From: Streptomyces clavuligerus
Lineage (GTDB): Bacteria > Actinomycetota > Actinomycetes > Streptomycetales > Streptomycetaceae
Reading direction: 5' to 3'
NCBI RefSeq assembly: GCF_005519465.1
Contig: NZ_CP027858.1
Span: forward strand, 4,960,001 to 5,024,000
DNA length: 64,000 bases
A model generated the notes under the pieces. That model was given only the letters and a program-made list of their open reading frames with translations. It did no database searches and was not told the origin of the DNA. Both the position numbers and the translations under genes were made by a program. Within the stretch, counting starts at the first letter, position 1; the number at the start of each line of letters is the position of its first letter. This document shows positions 8,529-17,224 of the stretch, piece after piece.

Positions 8529-11500
8529 GTGCGCTTCTCCTTGATCGGCACCACACAGGTCGTCCACGACGACGGCACCGCGACCGCGCCCGGGGGCGCC
8601 CGGCTGCGCGCGCTGCTGACCGTACTGGCGCTGCGGCCCGGCCGGCCCGTCACGGTCGGCCTGATCGCGGCCGAGATCTGGGACGAGGAACCGCCGGAGG
8701 ACACACCGGGCGCGGTGCAGGCGCTGGTGGGGCGGTTGCGCCGGGCCATCGGACGGGAGGCGGTGGAGTCCGTCGCGGGCGGGTACCGGCTGCGGGCCGA
8801 CGCCGACGACGTGGATCTGCACCGCTTCGACCGGCTGGCGGGCGAGGGCGTACGGGCCTTCGAGGCCGGGGACGCGGCCAAGGCGGCGGACCTCCTGGAC
8901 GAGGCGCTGGAGCTGTGGCGCGGGCCCGTCCTCGCGGATCTGCCGGACCGGGCGGCACCGGCGGCCCGCTGGGAGTCCCGGCGCCTCGACGCCCGGCGCA
9001 CCCGGCTGGCGGCGGCCCTCGCCCTGGGCCGGGCCGAGGAGGCGCTGCCGGAGCTGACGGCGCTCTGCGCGGACCGCCCGATCGACGAGTCGCTCCAGGC
9101 CCTGCGCCTCACCGCCCTGCGCGCGCTGGGCCGCCCGGCCGAGGCGCTGGCCGCCTACGAGGACTTCCGCCGCCGGCTCGCCGACGAACTGGGCACCGGC
9201 CCCTCGGCCCCGCTCCAGACCCTCCACCGCACCCTGCTGACCGCGCCCGCCCCGCCGCCCGCCGGACCCCCGCCCGGCCCCGGCGGCCCGCGGGGCGCTG
9301 TCCCGGGCGTCGCGGACGCCTACGGCGGACCGGGCCGCGGGCCCGGCGGCCCGGGCCACGAGCGGGGCGCCCCCGCGCCCGGCGCGCTGTCCGGGGCCGT
9401 GCCCCCGGGTACCGCGCCCGGCCCCGGCACCGCGCACGGCGGTCCGCACGGTGCGGTGTTCCCCGGCGAGCACGGGCGTGGACCCGATGGGTCCGCCCGG
9501 CAGCGGGACGGTGTGTCCGGTCCGGAGGGCTCGTACGGGCGGTCTGCCGCCGGGGACGCCCACGGCGGTGGGTACGGCCCGGTGTCGGGTGGCCCGTCGG
9601 CTGCCGGGGGTCCGGACGGGGGTGCGCGGGGCGGCGTGTCCGGCTCGGACGGTTGGTACGGGCGGTCTGCCGCCGGGGACGCCCACGGCGGGTACGGCCG
9701 GATGTCCGGCGGCCCGGCCGCCCCCGCGGACGGTGGCGCGGGCGGGCCGGGCGAGCACGGCCGGGACCCCGCCGCCGGGCCGGTGCCCGCGCGGCAGGCC
9801 GCGCGGGGCAATCTGCGGGCCCGGCTCACCTCGTTCGTCGGCAGGGAGGCCGACATGGAGACCCTGCGGGCCGATCTGCGCGGGGCGCGGCTCGTCACCC
9901 TGCTCGGCCCCGGCGGCTCCGGCAAGACCCGGCTCTCCGTGGAGGTCGCCGACCGGCTCGCCGACCGTACCCCGGACGGCGTGTGGATGGCCGAACTCGC
10001 CCCCGTCGACGACCCCGACGCCGTCGCCGAGGCCGTGCTCACCGCCCTAGGCGCCCGCCAGACCCGGCTGCGCGGCGCCGGTTCCGAGGAGCTGCGCGCC
10101 GCCGAACGGCACTCCGACGACCCGCTCGACCTGCTCACCGAGTACTGCGCCCGGCGCCGGATGCTGCTCGTCCTCGACAACTGCGAACACCTCGTGGCCG
10201 CGGCGGCCACCCTCGCCGAGCGGCTGCTCGAAAGCTGCCCCGGGCTCACCGTCCTCGCCACCAGCAGGGAACCCCTCGGCATCCCCGGCGAGCTGGTGCG
10301 GCCCGTCGAACCGCTGCCCGCGCCCACCGCGCTGCGGCTGCTCGCCGAACGCGGCGCCCAGGCCCGTCCCGGCTTCCGCGTCGAGGACGACCCCGACGCC
10401 TGCGCCGAGATCTGCCGCAGGCTCGACGGACTGCCGCTCGCCATCGAACTGGCCGCCGCCCGGCTGAGGATGCTCGCCCCGCGCCAGATAGCCGACCGTC
10501 TCGACGACCGGTTCCGGCTGCTGACGAGCGGCAGCCGCACCGCACTGCCCCGGCAGCAGACCCTCCGCGCGGTCGTCGACTGGTCCTGGGAACTGCTGGA
10601 CGGGCCCGAACGGGCCGTCCTGCGCAGGCTCTCCGTCTTCGCGGGCGGCTGCGACCTCACGGCGGCCGAGGCCGTCTGCGCGGAGACCGCCCCGGACGGC
10701 GCCCCCGGCGCCCAGGACATCGCCGAACTGCTCGGCTCCCTCGTCGACAGGTCCCTCGTCCTCGCCGCCCCCGTGGGCCCCGGCGGCGCCATGCGCTACC
10801 GCCTCCTCGAAACCGTCGCCGAGTACGCGTCCACCCGGCTCGACGAGGCCGGGGACCGCCCGGCCACCGAACGCCGCCACCTCGTCCACTACCGCGAACT
10901 CGCCCGCACCACGGACCCGCTGCTGCGCGGCGCCGGACAGCTCGCCGCCATCGAGGTGCTGGGCACCGAGTACGAGAACCTGCGCACGGCCCTGCGCCGG
11001 GCGGTCGCCGCGCGGGACGAGCAGGAGGCCCTGTGCATGGTGCTCGGCCTCGCCTGGTACTGGCACATACGCGATCTGCGGGCCGAGGGCAGGTACTGGA
11101 CCTCCCAGGTCACGACGCTCGGCCCGGACCCCTTCGCGCTGCCCCTCACCGTCGCGCCGCCCGTGCACGAACGGCTCCTGGACGCGCCCCCGCCCATGAG
11201 CCCCGAACTGCTGGCGGAGGCCCGCCGGGGGGTCGGTCTGCTCCAGCTCGTCTATATGAACGTCGTCGTCGGCCAGTGGACCGACGACGAACACCTCGTC
11301 CGGCTGACCCGGGTGGCCCAGGTGTACCGCCCGGGACTGCCGCAGACCTGCCGCCCCCCGGGCTTCTTCTGGTTCTTCGCCCTTGTCGTGTCGGGCGACG
11401 GCGACGCCCTGCTGGAGATGCTCGACGAGACCGTTGGCGCCTGCCGCCGGTTCGGGAACGAGTGGGAGCTGGCGTACGCGCTCCAGATGCGGGCCAATGT

Positions 11501-12332
11501 GCTCGCCAACCGCAGCCACTGGGCCGGGGACGCGGCCCGGGACGCCGACGAGGCGCTGGCCGCGTTCACCCGGATCGGCGACCTCTGGGGGGTGGCCGAG
11601 TCCCTGTCCGCGCGCGGCGAGGGACATGAGCGGGCCGGGCGGCACCGGCAGGCCGCCGACGACTTCACCGTGGCCATCGGATACGCCGAGGAGATCGGCG
11701 CCGACTTCCAGGCGGGGGTGCTCCGCGCCCGGCTCGGCGGGCTGCTGCTCGAACTCGGCGAGGAGGAGCGCGGCGAGGCACTGCTGCGCGGGGCGCTGGC
11801 CGAGTACGAGGGCACGGCCAACGAGTGCACCGCCGTGGCCCGGATCTTCCTCGCCCTCTGGCTCGGCCGCACCGACCGCGTCGCCGAGGCCCGCGCCATG
11901 ATCGTTCCGCTGCTCGACCAGTTCGGGTCCAGCAGTCTGGCGATCTTCGAGGGCATGGTGAAGGGCTTTCTCGCCTGGCTGGACTTCCTCGACGGAGAGC
12001 TGGAGGACTCGCTCGCGCGGGGCCGGGAGGCGCTGGACCTGGCCCGGGGCCCGCTGGCCACCATGGTCGCCCCCCAGCTCGCCTCGGTCCATCTGGTGAC
12101 GATCGCCCAGACGATGACCAGGATGCGGCCCGAGCGGGCCATGGACGCGGCCCGGCTGCTGGGGGCGTCCGACGCCCGGCTGCCCGAGGAGCACCTCGCC
12201 ACCTCGTACGAGTGCGCCGCCCGGGAGGCGAGCGAGGCGGAGGTACGGGCGGTCCTCGACGACGCGGCGTACGACCGCGCGTACACGGAGGGCCGTGCCC
12301 TCTCCGCCGAGGAGGCCGCCGACCTCATTTGA
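8529..12332 (+). CDS. Giant AfsR/SARP-like transcriptional regulator (BTAD + STAND ATPase + TPR)
   Basis: A 1267-residue protein starting at GTG. Residues 1-95 form an OmpR-type winged helix (MRFSLIGTTQVVHD... PVTVGLIAAEIW). Residues 95-240 form the bacterial transcriptional activation domain. Residues 245-430 are a Gly/Pro-rich linker with an internal repeat (YGRSAAGDAHGG twice). A STAND/NB-ARC ATPase follows, with P-loop GPGGSGKT near 460, LLVLDNCEHL and GLPLAIELAAARL. The rest (about 750-1260) is helical and TPR-like. AfsR-type proteins activate secondary-metabolite or morphological genes when their ATPase is engaged. No biosynthetic cluster is adjacent, so the target is unknown. It diverges from the M50 gene and is followed by a convergent exporter operon. 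Confidence 0.9.
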   Translation: MRFSLIGTTQVVHDDGTATAPGGARLRALLTVLALRPGRPVTVGLIAAEIWDEEPPEDTPGAVQALVGRLRRAIGREAVESVAGGYRLRADADDVDLHRFDRLAGEGVRAFEAGDAAKAADLLDEALELWRGPVLADLPDRAAPAARWESRRLDARRTRLAAALALGRAEEALPELTALCADRPIDESLQALRLTALRALGRPAEALAAYEDFRRRLADELGTGPSAPLQTLHRTLLTAPAPPPAGPPPGPGGPRGAVPGVADAYGGPGRGPGGPGHERGAPAPGALSGAVPPGTAPGPGTAHGGPHGAVFPGEHGRGPDGSARQRDGVSGPEGSYGRSAAGDAHGGGYGPVSGGPSAAGGPDGGARGGVSGSDGWYGRSAAGDAHGGYGRMSGGPAAPADGGAGGPGEHGRDPAAGPVPARQAARGNLRARLTSFVGREADMETLRADLRGARLVTLLGPGGSGKTRLSVEVADRLADRTPDGVWMAELAPVDDPDAVAEAVLTALGARQTRLRGAGSEELRAAERHSDDPLDLLTEYCARRRMLLVLDNCEHLVAAAATLAERLLESCPGLTVLATSREPLGIPGELVRPVEPLPAPTALRLLAERGAQARPGFRVEDDPDACAEICRRLDGLPLAIELAAARLRMLAPRQIADRLDDRFRLLTSGSRTALPRQQTLRAVVDWSWELLDGPERAVLRRLSVFAGGCDLTAAEAVCAETAPDGAPGAQDIAELLGSLVDRSLVLAAPVGPGGAMRYRLLETVAEYASTRLDEAGDRPATERRHLVHYRELARTTDPLLRGAGQLAAIEVLGTEYENLRTALRRAVAARDEQEALCMVLGLAWYWHIRDLRAEGRYWTSQVTTLGPDPFALPLTVAPPVHERLLDAPPPMSPELLAEARRGVGLLQLVYMNVVVGQWTDDEHLVRLTRVAQVYRPGLPQTCRPPGFFWFFALVVSGDGDALLEMLDETVGACRRFGNEWELAYALQMRANVLANRSHWAGDAARDADEALAAFTRIGDLWGVAESLSARGEGHERAGRHRQAADDFTVAIGYAEEIGADFQAGVLRARLGGLLLELGEEERGEALLRGALAEYEGTANECTAVARIFLALWLGRTDRVAEARAMIVPLLDQFGSSSLAIFEGMVKGFLAWLDFLDGELEDSLARGREALDLARGPLATMVAPQLASVHLVTIAQTMTRMRPERAMDAARLLGASDARLPEEHLATSYECAAREASEAEVRAVLDDAAYDRAYTEGRALSAEEAADLI

Positions 12333-12651
12333 TCCTGGTCCCCTGCGACCCGCTCGCCCGGGGGAGAGAGCACGGAGCCCTCTCCCACCGAACGGTCCTC
12401 CCCCCTCGTCCCGGGGCGCGTGAGCCGAAGGGGGTACGCCTCCGCCTCTCTCCCGGGCCGGACGATGGCTCCGCACCCCGTCCCTGAGCCGGGCGTTTGC
12501 CCGCACCCCGGGGCGAGTGAGCCGAAGGGGCGCGTGGCTGCCGAAAGTGGAGAGCGCGCGGAGCCCGTGAGGAACGAGCGGGCGAGCACGGTCGACCGTC
12601 GGCAGACGCTTCAGCGTCCCGGAGGCGAACCGAGCCACAAAGAAGCAGCCT
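12333..12651. other. Intergenic region between convergent genes
   Basis: No credible gene is seen here. A motif of about 22 bp (CCCGGGGCGnGTGAGCCGAAG) occurs twice, near 12410 and 12507, in direct orientation. The rest is GC-rich, with no strong hairpin I can delimit. It separates the 3' ends of the regulator and the ABC permease gene. Confidence 0.5.
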
Positions 12652-13533
12652 TCAGCTCTTGCGGCAGAAACGGGCGACCGCCAGTGGGGCCGTGATCACG
12701 GTGATCGCCACCGCCCAGCCGAGCGTCCAGGTGACGGGACCGGCCAGCTCCCCGCCGTTGACCAGGGCGCGGGCCGCGTCCGCGAGATTCGAGAGCGGGT
12801 TGTACTCGGTGAAGGTCTCCAGCCAGCCGGGCATGGTCGACGGCGGGGCGAAGATCGACGAGCCGAACTGGAGCGGCAGCACCACCAGGACACCCAGCCC
12901 CTGGACCTCCTGCGGGGTCTTCACCGAGAGCCCCAGCAGAATGAAGATCCACACCAGGGACGCCCCGAAGAGCAGCGAGAGCCCCATCGCCGCGAGCAGA
13001 TGCAGCGCGGAGGTCTTGACGTCCAGCCCCAGCGCGAAGCCCATCGCCAGCAGGATGACCATCGCGACCGCCATCCGCGCCAGCTCGACCACCACCTTGG
13101 CGATCAGCACCGAGGAGCGGGCGATCGGCATGGACCGGAAGCGGTCCATGACCCCCTTGCCGACATCGTCGTTGATCCCGGCGCCCACCGCCATCGCGAT
13201 GGAGAGGCCCATCATCGCCATCAGCCCGGGGACGACGTAGTTCACATAGGCGTCCCGGTTCCCCTGGCCGGAGATCGCGCCGCCGAAGACGAAGACGAAG
13301 AGCAGGGTGAAGACGATCGGCATCAGCAGGGCGTCGGCCATCGACTCGGGGTTGCGCTTGATCTGGAGCGTGTTGCGGCGCACCAGCGCGCCGATGTGCC
13401 GCAGATGGGCGCGCGGCCGGATGCGGCCCTCGCCCGCCGGGACAACCGCCCCTCGCGTCTCGCGCGTGCCCGCGCCCCCGCCCTCGGCCGGGCCCGAGGG
13501 CGGCGCCGTGCGGGTGTCGGTGTGGATGCTCAT
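12652..13533 (-). CDS. ABC-2 type permease (DrrB-like)
   Basis: A 293-residue membrane protein with six hydrophobic segments in the ABC-2 arrangement: LMPIVFTLLFVFVFGGAI, NYVVPGLMAMMGLSIAM, RFRSMPIARSSVLIAK and NPLSNLADAARALVNGG, the last being the typical ABC-2 signature. The first ~50 residues are cytosolic and disordered. Its ATG overlaps the ATPase stop (ATGA), so the two are translationally coupled. DrrAB-type pumps export hydrophobic compounds such as antibiotics. The cargo is not shown by the sequence. Confidence 0.9.
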   Translation of the reverse strand: MSIHTDTRTAPPSGPAEGGGAGTRETRGAVVPAGEGRIRPRAHLRHIGALVRRNTLQIKRNPESMADALLMPIVFTLLFVFVFGGAISGQGNRDAYVNYVVPGLMAMMGLSIAMAVGAGINDDVGKGVMDRFRSMPIARSSVLIAKVVVELARMAVAMVILLAMGFALGLDVKTSALHLLAAMGLSLLFGASLVWIFILLGLSVKTPQEVQGLGVLVVLPLQFGSSIFAPPSTMPGWLETFTEYNPLSNLADAARALVNGGELAGPVTWTLGWAVAITVITAPLAVARFCRKS

Positions 13534-14537
13534 ACCGCGGCCTCCTGGACCTTCGGACCGTCCGCCGGTGCCCCGGTGATCGCCAGGAACACCTCGTCCA
13601 GGCTGGGCAGTTCGGTGGCGATGTGCGCTATCTCGAAGCCGTGGTCGGCCAGCAGCCCCACCACGGCGGTGAGCTGGACATCGGCGAGGATGGTGACGGA
13701 GAGCTGCCCCTCCTTCTCGTCGACGCCGACCCCGGCCGCCCCGTCGAGGCCCGACTCCCTCAGGGCCCGTGCCATCGCGGGGAGTTCCGCCCGGTCGCTG
13801 GGGCGGATCTGGAGGGTCCGGCCGCCGACCCTCGCCTTCAGCTCGTCCACCCTGCCGCCCGCGATCACCCGGCCCCGGTCGATCACGGTCAGTTCGTCCG
13901 CGAGCCGTTCCGCCTCCTCCATGTACTGCGTGGTGAGCAGCACGGTCACGCCTTCCCCGACCATGCGGCCGACCTCGTCCCAGACCTCGTTGCGGGTCCG
14001 GGGGTCGAGCCCGGTCGTCGGCTCGTCCAGATAGAGCACGGAGGGCCGGCCGACCATCGACGCGGCCAGGTCGAGACGGCGGCGCATACCGCCCGAGTAG
14101 GTCATGGGGGGCCGCTTGGCGGCCTCGGTGAGGGAGAAGCGCTCCAGCATCTCGTCGGCGCGGCGGCGCGCGTCCCGGCGGGAGAGATCGAGCAGCCGCC
14201 CGATCATGTAGAGGTTCTCCCAGCCGGACAGCTTCTCGTCCACCGACGCGTACTGGCCGGTGAGCCCGATCACCCGGCGCAGCTCCCGGGGCTGGCGGAG
14301 CACGTCGTACCCGGCGACCGTCGCGGAGCCCTCGTCCGGTTCGATCAGGGTGGCGAGCGTGCGGACCAGAGTGGTCTTCCCGGCGCCGTTGGGGCCGAGT
14401 ACTCCGAGGACGGTGCCCTCGTGGACGTCGAGGTCGACGCCGTCCAGAGCGGTGGTCGAGCCATAGCGTTTGACGATGCCCCGTACCCGGATGGCGGGAG
14501 GGCCGCCCCCGCCGGGCCTGTTCCCGTGGTGTGTCAT
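13530..14537 (-). CDS. ABC transporter ATPase (DrrA-like)
   Basis: The 335-residue ATPase has Walker A GPNGAGKTTL, Q-loop TGQYASVDEKLSGWENL, signature YSGGMRRRLDLAASM, Walker B VLYLDEPTTGLD and a DrrA-type C-terminal domain that ends in LPSLDEVFLAITG. It powers the permease encoded directly downstream with a 4-nt overlap. DrrA family members carry drug or lipid exporters. The 5' leader, between panB and this start, carries a strong inverted repeat (14617-14649). Confidence 0.93.
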   Translation of the reverse strand: MTHHGNRPGGGGPPAIRVRGIVKRYGSTTALDGVDLDVHEGTVLGVLGPNGAGKTTLVRTLATLIEPDEGSATVAGYDVLRQPRELRRVIGLTGQYASVDEKLSGWENLYMIGRLLDLSRRDARRRADEMLERFSLTEAAKRPPMTYSGGMRRRLDLAASMVGRPSVLYLDEPTTGLDPRTRNEVWDEVGRMVGEGVTVLLTTQYMEEAERLADELTVIDRGRVIAGGRVDELKARVGGRTLQIRPSDRAELPAMARALRESGLDGAAGVGVDEKEGQLSVTILADVQLTAVVGLLADHGFEIAHIATELPSLDEVFLAITGAPADGPKVQEAAV

Positions 14538-14616
14538 GCCCCCACCTTGGGGGGTGCCGCCGACAGCTCGCCGACGTCCCGCCGACAGGCGCGGTACGGC
14601 GGCCGGGGACGGCCGA

Positions 14617-14649
14617 CAGCCCGCCGATGGGGGGAGTGTCGGCGGGCTG
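14617..14649. terminator. 11-bp inverted repeat between panB and the ABC operon
   Basis: CAGCCCGCCGA and TCGGCGGGCTG are perfect arms separated by 11 nt, inside a stretch with several GCCGAC/GCCGACAG repeats (14556-14620). It could end panB transcription or be an operator or attenuator for the exporter genes that start 80 nt further on. The sequence does not decide between these. Confidence 0.55.
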
Positions 14650-14752
14650 CCGTGGTGCGGCGGTGGTACCGGCCGGGCCGGGTCCGCTCGGGGTGTCCGG
14701 CCCGGTGGACGGATGCCCGGTCCGGGCGGGTCGCCCGGACCGGAGGGACCCG

Positions 14753-15613
14753 TCAGTGGAAGGTGTGCTCCTCCTGCGGGAACGCCCCGCCGACGACATC
14801 GTCGGCGAACGCCTTCGCCGCGTCGCCCAGGGCCCGCCGCAGATCGGCGTACTGCTTGGTGAAGCGCGGCACCCGGCCGCCGGTCAGGCCCGCCATATCG
14901 GTCCAGACCAGTACCTGGGCGTCGGTGCCGGGACCGGCCCCGATGCCGATGGTGGGGATGTGCAGCGAGCGGGTGACCTCGGCGGCCAGCTCCGCCGGGA
15001 CCAGCTCCAGGACGACCGCGAAGGCACCCGCCTCCTGGGCCGCCTTGGCGTCCCGCAGCAGCCGGTGCGCGGCCTCGTCGCTGCGGCCCTGGACCCGGTA
15101 GCCCATGGTGTTCACGGACTGCGGGGTCAGCCCCAGATGGCTCATGACCGGAATCCCGGCCTCGACGAGCAGCTCGGTCTGCGGCAGCGAGCGCTCGCCG
15201 CCCTCCAGCTTGACCGCGCCCACCCCGGCCTCCTTGACCAGCCGGGTAGCGTTGCGCAGGGCCTGTACGGGGCCCTCCTGGTACGAACCGAAGGGGAGGT
15301 CCCCGACGACGAGCGCCCGCTGGGTGCCCCGGACCACGGCGGCGGAGAGCAGGGTCATCTCGTCCATGGTGACCGGCACGGTGGTGTCGTAGCCGAGGTG
15401 GGTGTTCCCCATGGAGTCGCCGACGAGCATCACCGGGATCCCGGCCTCGTCGAACACGGATGCGGTCATGGCGTCGTACGCGGTGAGCATCGGCCACTTC
15501 TCGCCGCGCTCCTTGGCGGCGGCGATGTCATGGACGGTGATGCGGCGGGTGCCCTTACCGCCGTACAGCGCCTTGCTGCTGTCGGCGGGCTTTCGGGCAG
15601 CCTGAAGCGTCAT
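14753..15613 (-). CDS. panB: Ketopantoate hydroxymethyltransferase
   Basis: This 286-residue cytosolic enzyme adds a hydroxymethyl group from methylene-tetrahydrofolate to alpha-ketoisovalerate, the first committed step to pantothenate and CoA. The conserved PanB pattern is complete: LTAYDAMTASVFDEAGIP, VGDSMGNTHLGYDTTVPVT with the Mg-binding aspartate, VKLEGG, MSHLGLTPQSV, and TIGIGAGPGTDAQVLVWTDM. The ATG has an AAGGAG ribosome site 9 nt upstream. A longer in-frame start upstream lacks support. Confidence 0.96.
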   Translation of the reverse strand: MTLQAARKPADSSKALYGGKGTRRITVHDIAAAKERGEKWPMLTAYDAMTASVFDEAGIPVMLVGDSMGNTHLGYDTTVPVTMDEMTLLSAAVVRGTQRALVVGDLPFGSYQEGPVQALRNATRLVKEAGVGAVKLEGGERSLPQTELLVEAGIPVMSHLGLTPQSVNTMGYRVQGRSDEAAHRLLRDAKAAQEAGAFAVVLELVPAELAAEVTRSLHIPTIGIGAGPGTDAQVLVWTDMAGLTGGRVPRFTKQYADLRRALGDAAKAFADDVVGGAFPQEEHTFH

Positions 15614-15988
15614 GGCTAACGGCTCCTTATGATCATCTCGTGGCGCCCTGACGGCGTCCCCGGACTTGCTTCCATGGTGGCACTTCGTGCCGACTACGGG
15701 GAAGGGGCCCTCCGCGGTGACCGAGGGTTCCCGGGCGGACACGGCACGCTGTGCCGGGCCGTGCCGCCGCCGCACGGGGCCGGGGAGCGGCGGCGTCCCG
15801 CCCGCGTCCCGGTCGTGCGCATTTGATCACACCTTCCCCACATGGTCTGATGCGAGGAACCGTGCACGTCATCCTCTCGTCATGGGCACAGAACGACCGC
15901 CCCCCCGGGGCGGCACGGCAAGTACCGTCATCGCCTAGGGTCTTCCGCGAGGCTTGTGTGACGGCAGCAAGGTGTAAGGGACAGCTCC
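15614..15988. other. Divergent promoter region, panB / EEP-family gene
   Basis: 375 bp between two divergent starts. No gene is supported. A possible rightward promoter reads TTGATC, 17 nt, TCTGAT starting near 15823, which is a weak match. No riboswitch-like structure was recognised. Confidence 0.35.
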
Positions 15989-17014
15989 ATGGCACAGACG
16001 TTCACGACGGAGACCGGGACCAGCGATGTGGAGGCCCCCGCCACCGGCTCCCGGTTCAGCCGTCTGCTCACCCGGCTCCGCACGGACCGGGGCGTCTGGC
16101 GGCGGGGCGCCGTCCTCGCCCTGTGCGCCGTGCTCCTCGCCCTGGTGATGGGGCTTCATGGACAGATCCCCAACCGCTACGGCAACGTGGGCTCGCTGAA
16201 CGAGACCTTCCTGCCCTGGTTCGGCCTGGTCCTCCTGCCCCTGCTGCTCGCCGCCGCGCTCTGGCGGCGCTCCGCCACCGCGCTGCTCGCGCTGGTGCTG
16301 CCCTTCGCCGTGTGGCTCGACCTCTTCGGCGGGCTGCTCTTCGACAAGTCGTCGGGCGGCGGCGATCTGACGGTCGCCTCCCACAATGTGAACGCGCAGA
16401 ACCCGGACCCGGTGAAGACCGCCCGCGACGTCGCCGCGTCCGGCGCGGACGTGCTGGCGCTCCAGGAGGTCGCCCAGGGGCAGGGCCGTGTCTACGCGAA
16501 GGCCCTCTCCGCCACCTACAAGTACCACTCGGTACAGGGCACCGTCGGCCTGTGGAGCAAGTACCCGCTGCGGGACACCAGGCCCGTGAACATCGGCCTG
16601 GGCTGGACCCGGGCCATGCGCTCCACCGTCCTCACACCGAAGGGCGAGGTCGCCGTCTATGTGGCCCATATGCCGTCGGTGCGGGTGAAACTGCGGGCGG
16701 GCTTCACGGCGGGCCAGCGGGACCAGAGCGCCGACGCGCTGGGGAAGGCGATCTCCCGGGAGGGCGTGGAGCGGGTGGTGCTGCTCGGGGACCTCAACGG
16801 CACCATGAACGACCGCGCGCTCGGCGCCGTCACCTCCCAGATGCGCTCCACGCAGGGCGCGGCGGGCGACGGCTTCGGCTTCAGCTGGCCCGCGTCCTTC
16901 CCGATGGCGCGGATCGACCAGATCATGGTCAAGGGCGTCGAGCCGGTCTCCTCGTGGACCCTGCCGCGCACCGGGAGCGACCATCTGCCGATAGCGGCAC
17001 GGATCGGTCTCTGA
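15989..17014 (+). CDS. Membrane-anchored endonuclease/exonuclease/phosphatase (EEP) family protein
   Basis: A 341-residue protein. After a 35-residue cytosolic tail come three transmembrane segments (about 42-58, 75-92, 98-118), then an extracytoplasmic EEP domain. The catalytic set is complete: SHNVNAQN, LQEVA with the metal-binding Glu, GDLNGTMND, RIDQIM and SDHLP with the general base. This arrangement is common in Streptomyces and could act on nucleic acid, phosphoinositide or sphingolipid outside the cell. The substrate is unknown. ATG start with a purine-rich GTAAGGGA 9 nt upstream. Confidence 0.88.
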   Translation: MAQTFTTETGTSDVEAPATGSRFSRLLTRLRTDRGVWRRGAVLALCAVLLALVMGLHGQIPNRYGNVGSLNETFLPWFGLVLLPLLLAAALWRRSATALLALVLPFAVWLDLFGGLLFDKSSGGGDLTVASHNVNAQNPDPVKTARDVAASGADVLALQEVAQGQGRVYAKALSATYKYHSVQGTVGLWSKYPLRDTRPVNIGLGWTRAMRSTVLTPKGEVAVYVAHMPSVRVKLRAGFTAGQRDQSADALGKAISREGVERVVLLGDLNGTMNDRALGAVTSQMRSTQGAAGDGFGFSWPASFPMARIDQIMVKGVEPVSSWTLPRTGSDHLPIAARIGL

Positions 17015-17135
17015 CCGGCGCGAACCGCTCCCGCACAGCTCTGCCGAACGGTCGCTCGTGAACGTTTCTCCGGGAACGTTCCTTCGCGAACGGTCCTCGT
17101 CGACGGCTCCGGTGGACCGGTCCTCGGGAACGGGG

Positions 17136-17171
17136 AAGTCCCCGGGCTCCGCAGGGGAGCACCGGGGACTT
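17136..17171. terminator. Bidirectional hairpin terminator
   Basis: AAGTCCCCGG and CCGGGGACTT form a perfect 10-bp outer stem around an inner GCTCC/GGAGC stem. It sits between the convergent EEP and nadE genes. Just upstream (17040-17135) GAACGTT/GAACGGT-type boxes recur several times. Confidence 0.85.
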
Positions 17172-17224
17172 CGGGCACGGGCAGCCGGCCGATCGGCGGT
17201 CGGCGCACGCCGCGCCGGGGCGGC

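Noticed and set aside
10047..12638. 863-residue open frame opposite the AfsR-like gene
   Set aside because: Same mirror effect. Low-complexity composition and no recognised motif.
15614..15988. Riboswitch or small RNA upstream of panB or the EEP gene
   Set aside because: No conserved riboswitch core or strong hairpin-plus-terminator was found by reading.
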